Positions 63,187-64,000 of a DNA stretch of 64,000 nucleotides are shown in pieces. The DNA lies in assembly GCA_035559995.1 (NCBI GenBank), contig DATMAM010000055.1:1-64000 (forward strand). The letters are read 5' to 3'. The translations under genes and the position numbers were made by a program. The stretch's first letter is position 1. Every line of letters begins with the position of its first letter. The notes below the pieces were generated by a model that saw nothing but the letters and a program-made list of their open reading frames with translations, ran no database searches and was not told the DNA's origin. Source of the DNA: DATMAM01 sp035559995. GTDB lineage: Bacteria; Desulfobacterota; Binatia; UBA9968.

Positions 63187-64000
63187 CTAGTCCAACGTTA
63201 AGCGCGGCGGCAGCGGCCCTGCGCTAGCGAACCTTTTAAAAAGCGCCACCGTTTCGGCATCCCGCGGCAACTCGCGAATCGCCTTCTCATGCGCTTCCGG
63301 CATCAGTGGAGTCGGATTTTCGCCCACGATTTTGCGGTATTCCGCAAAAAACGCCTGATCCTTGAAAGTCTTGCGCAGGGCTTCTCTGACGATCTCTACC
63401 CGTTCCCTGGGCGTCGCTGGCGGGAGAATGAACGGCGCTGCGCCCGCCAATCTGAAGTTGCGGAACATGGTCACAAGCTTGCGTTCCCGCTCGGTTCTGA
63501 CGAAGCCGTCAATTTCAGGCAGAGAGGAAAAACGCGGATGCCTTTCCTCTCGGGGAATCGCAAGGATGACATGCAAATCGACGAGACCTTTATCCAACCA
63601 TTCGGGCTCGCGCGCAAAAAAATCATGGGGAGTGACGAGGCCGTCGATCTCACCGCGCATCAAAGCGGCCCTCCGCTCTGGAGCCGAAAATCCGGTGACC
63701 GCCTTGATTTCCTTGAGGCCGAGCAGCCAGATCATGATCCGGCCGACGGTATCGATCGTGTGTCCGACCGATAAGCCGCCAAAGCGCAGGCCCGAGGCTT
63801 GCTGAAGTTTGTCGATGGTTGTAAGTCCGGCATCGCGGCGTGTCAAAAGTAGGTACTGAACCGCGCTGTCCGGTGTGCCGGCGAAATGAAGCTTGTCGAT
63901 ATCGTACTGAACCCCTATTTCGCCGAGCACGGCGCCGGTCACCGCGCCGCTTCCGACATTGCCGATGGTTAGCCCGTCGGGACGAGCCGCGTTGAAGATG
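63187..64000 (-). CDS. TctC-type (Bug) receptor 4, cut by window edge
   Basis: The frame is open to the window end (IFNAARPDGLTIGNVGSGAV at the edge), so about 270 C-terminal residues are visible and the N-terminus lies outside. It carries the shared GENPTPLMPEAHEKAIRELP region and GPLPPR, then four more residues. It is the fourth receptor of the tandem array, and more may follow. Confidence 0.88.
   Translation of the reverse strand, partial: IFNAARPDGLTIGNVGSGAVTGAVLGEIGVQYDIDKLHFAGTPDSAVQYLLLTRRDAGLTTIDKLQQASGLRFGGLSVGHTIDTVGRIMIWLLGLKEIKAVTGFSAPERRAALMRGEIDGLVTPHDFFAREPEWLDKGLVDLHVILAIPREERHPRFSSLPEIDGFVRTERERKLVTMFRNFRLAGAAPFILPPATPRERVEIVREALRKTFKDQAFFAEYRKIVGENPTPLMPEAHEKAIRELPRDAETVALFKRFASAGPLPPRLTLD

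Overview
The window is 64 kb of GC-rich, densely coding bacterial chromosome. Lipoproteins, periplasmic Spy-like proteins, a HlyD/EmrA-type fusion protein and many periplasmic binding proteins point to a Gram-negative cell envelope. The organism reads UGA as selenocysteine, handles tungsten and molybdenum, and has a membrane H+-pyrophosphatase and a tripartite tricarboxylate transporter (TTT) array. That mix suits uncultured soil or subsurface lineages such as Rokubacteria/Methylomirabilota, Binatota or deltaproteobacterial groups. The sequence alone does not decide between them. I see no rRNA, tRNA or CRISPR array.

Region 1 (1-18.5 kb) is a metal-cofactor and formate island. After a truncated insertion sequence (1-120) come, all on the minus strand, a MOT1-type molybdate/sulfate permease, a NUDIX hydrolase coupled to a tiny DUF4177-like protein, a tungstate ABC transporter (tupABC) led by an unannotated 59-aa gene, an aldehyde:ferredoxin oxidoreductase, and a MobA-MoaD fusion. 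Divergent from them is a formate dehydrogenase operon on the plus strand: a selenocysteine-containing catalytic subunit (in-frame UGA at 8686-8688 with a matching SECIS hairpin), an iron-sulfur subunit, an NrfD-type membrane subunit, a small lipoprotein, FdhE and an unknown 133-aa protein. Two different MoeA proteins, one fused to a periplasmic-binding-like domain, close the island. Together these cover metal uptake, pterin activation, metal insertion and two enzyme types that use the cofactor.

Region 2 (18-25 kb) holds a PsiE-like membrane protein, a frameshifted DksA/TraR gene, a peptidoglycan-binding protein, an ArsB/NhaD-type transporter flanked by two paralogous small secreted proteins, and a K+-independent H+-pyrophosphatase.

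Region 3 (25-44.7 kb) is mixed metabolism and transport: Ddl, an inositol-monophosphatase-like enzyme, a HAD phosphatase and a methyltransferase in a tight run; a dipeptide-type ABC transporter without ATPase genes; a LOG-family protein and ArgJ; an NMT1-like binding protein without a signal peptide; a cupin; a zinc-ribbon/BON membrane protein; an EmrBA-type efflux pair; a glutathione-dependent formaldehyde dehydrogenase and a solute-binding protein; a pentapeptide-repeat membrane protein; and a C2H2 zinc-finger protein.

Region 4 (44.9-64 kb) holds a D-2-hydroxyacid dehydrogenase, a reductive-dehalogenase-like iron-sulfur protein with a ferredoxin and a carboxymuconolactone-decarboxylase-family protein, an enolase-superfamily enzyme, an M24 peptidase, tandem Spy-like chaperones, a Tat-exported aldo/keto reductase, an enoyl-CoA hydratase-like protein, an Amt ammonium transporter, DoxX, and a TTT operon with at least four tandem TctC-type receptors that runs off the right edge.
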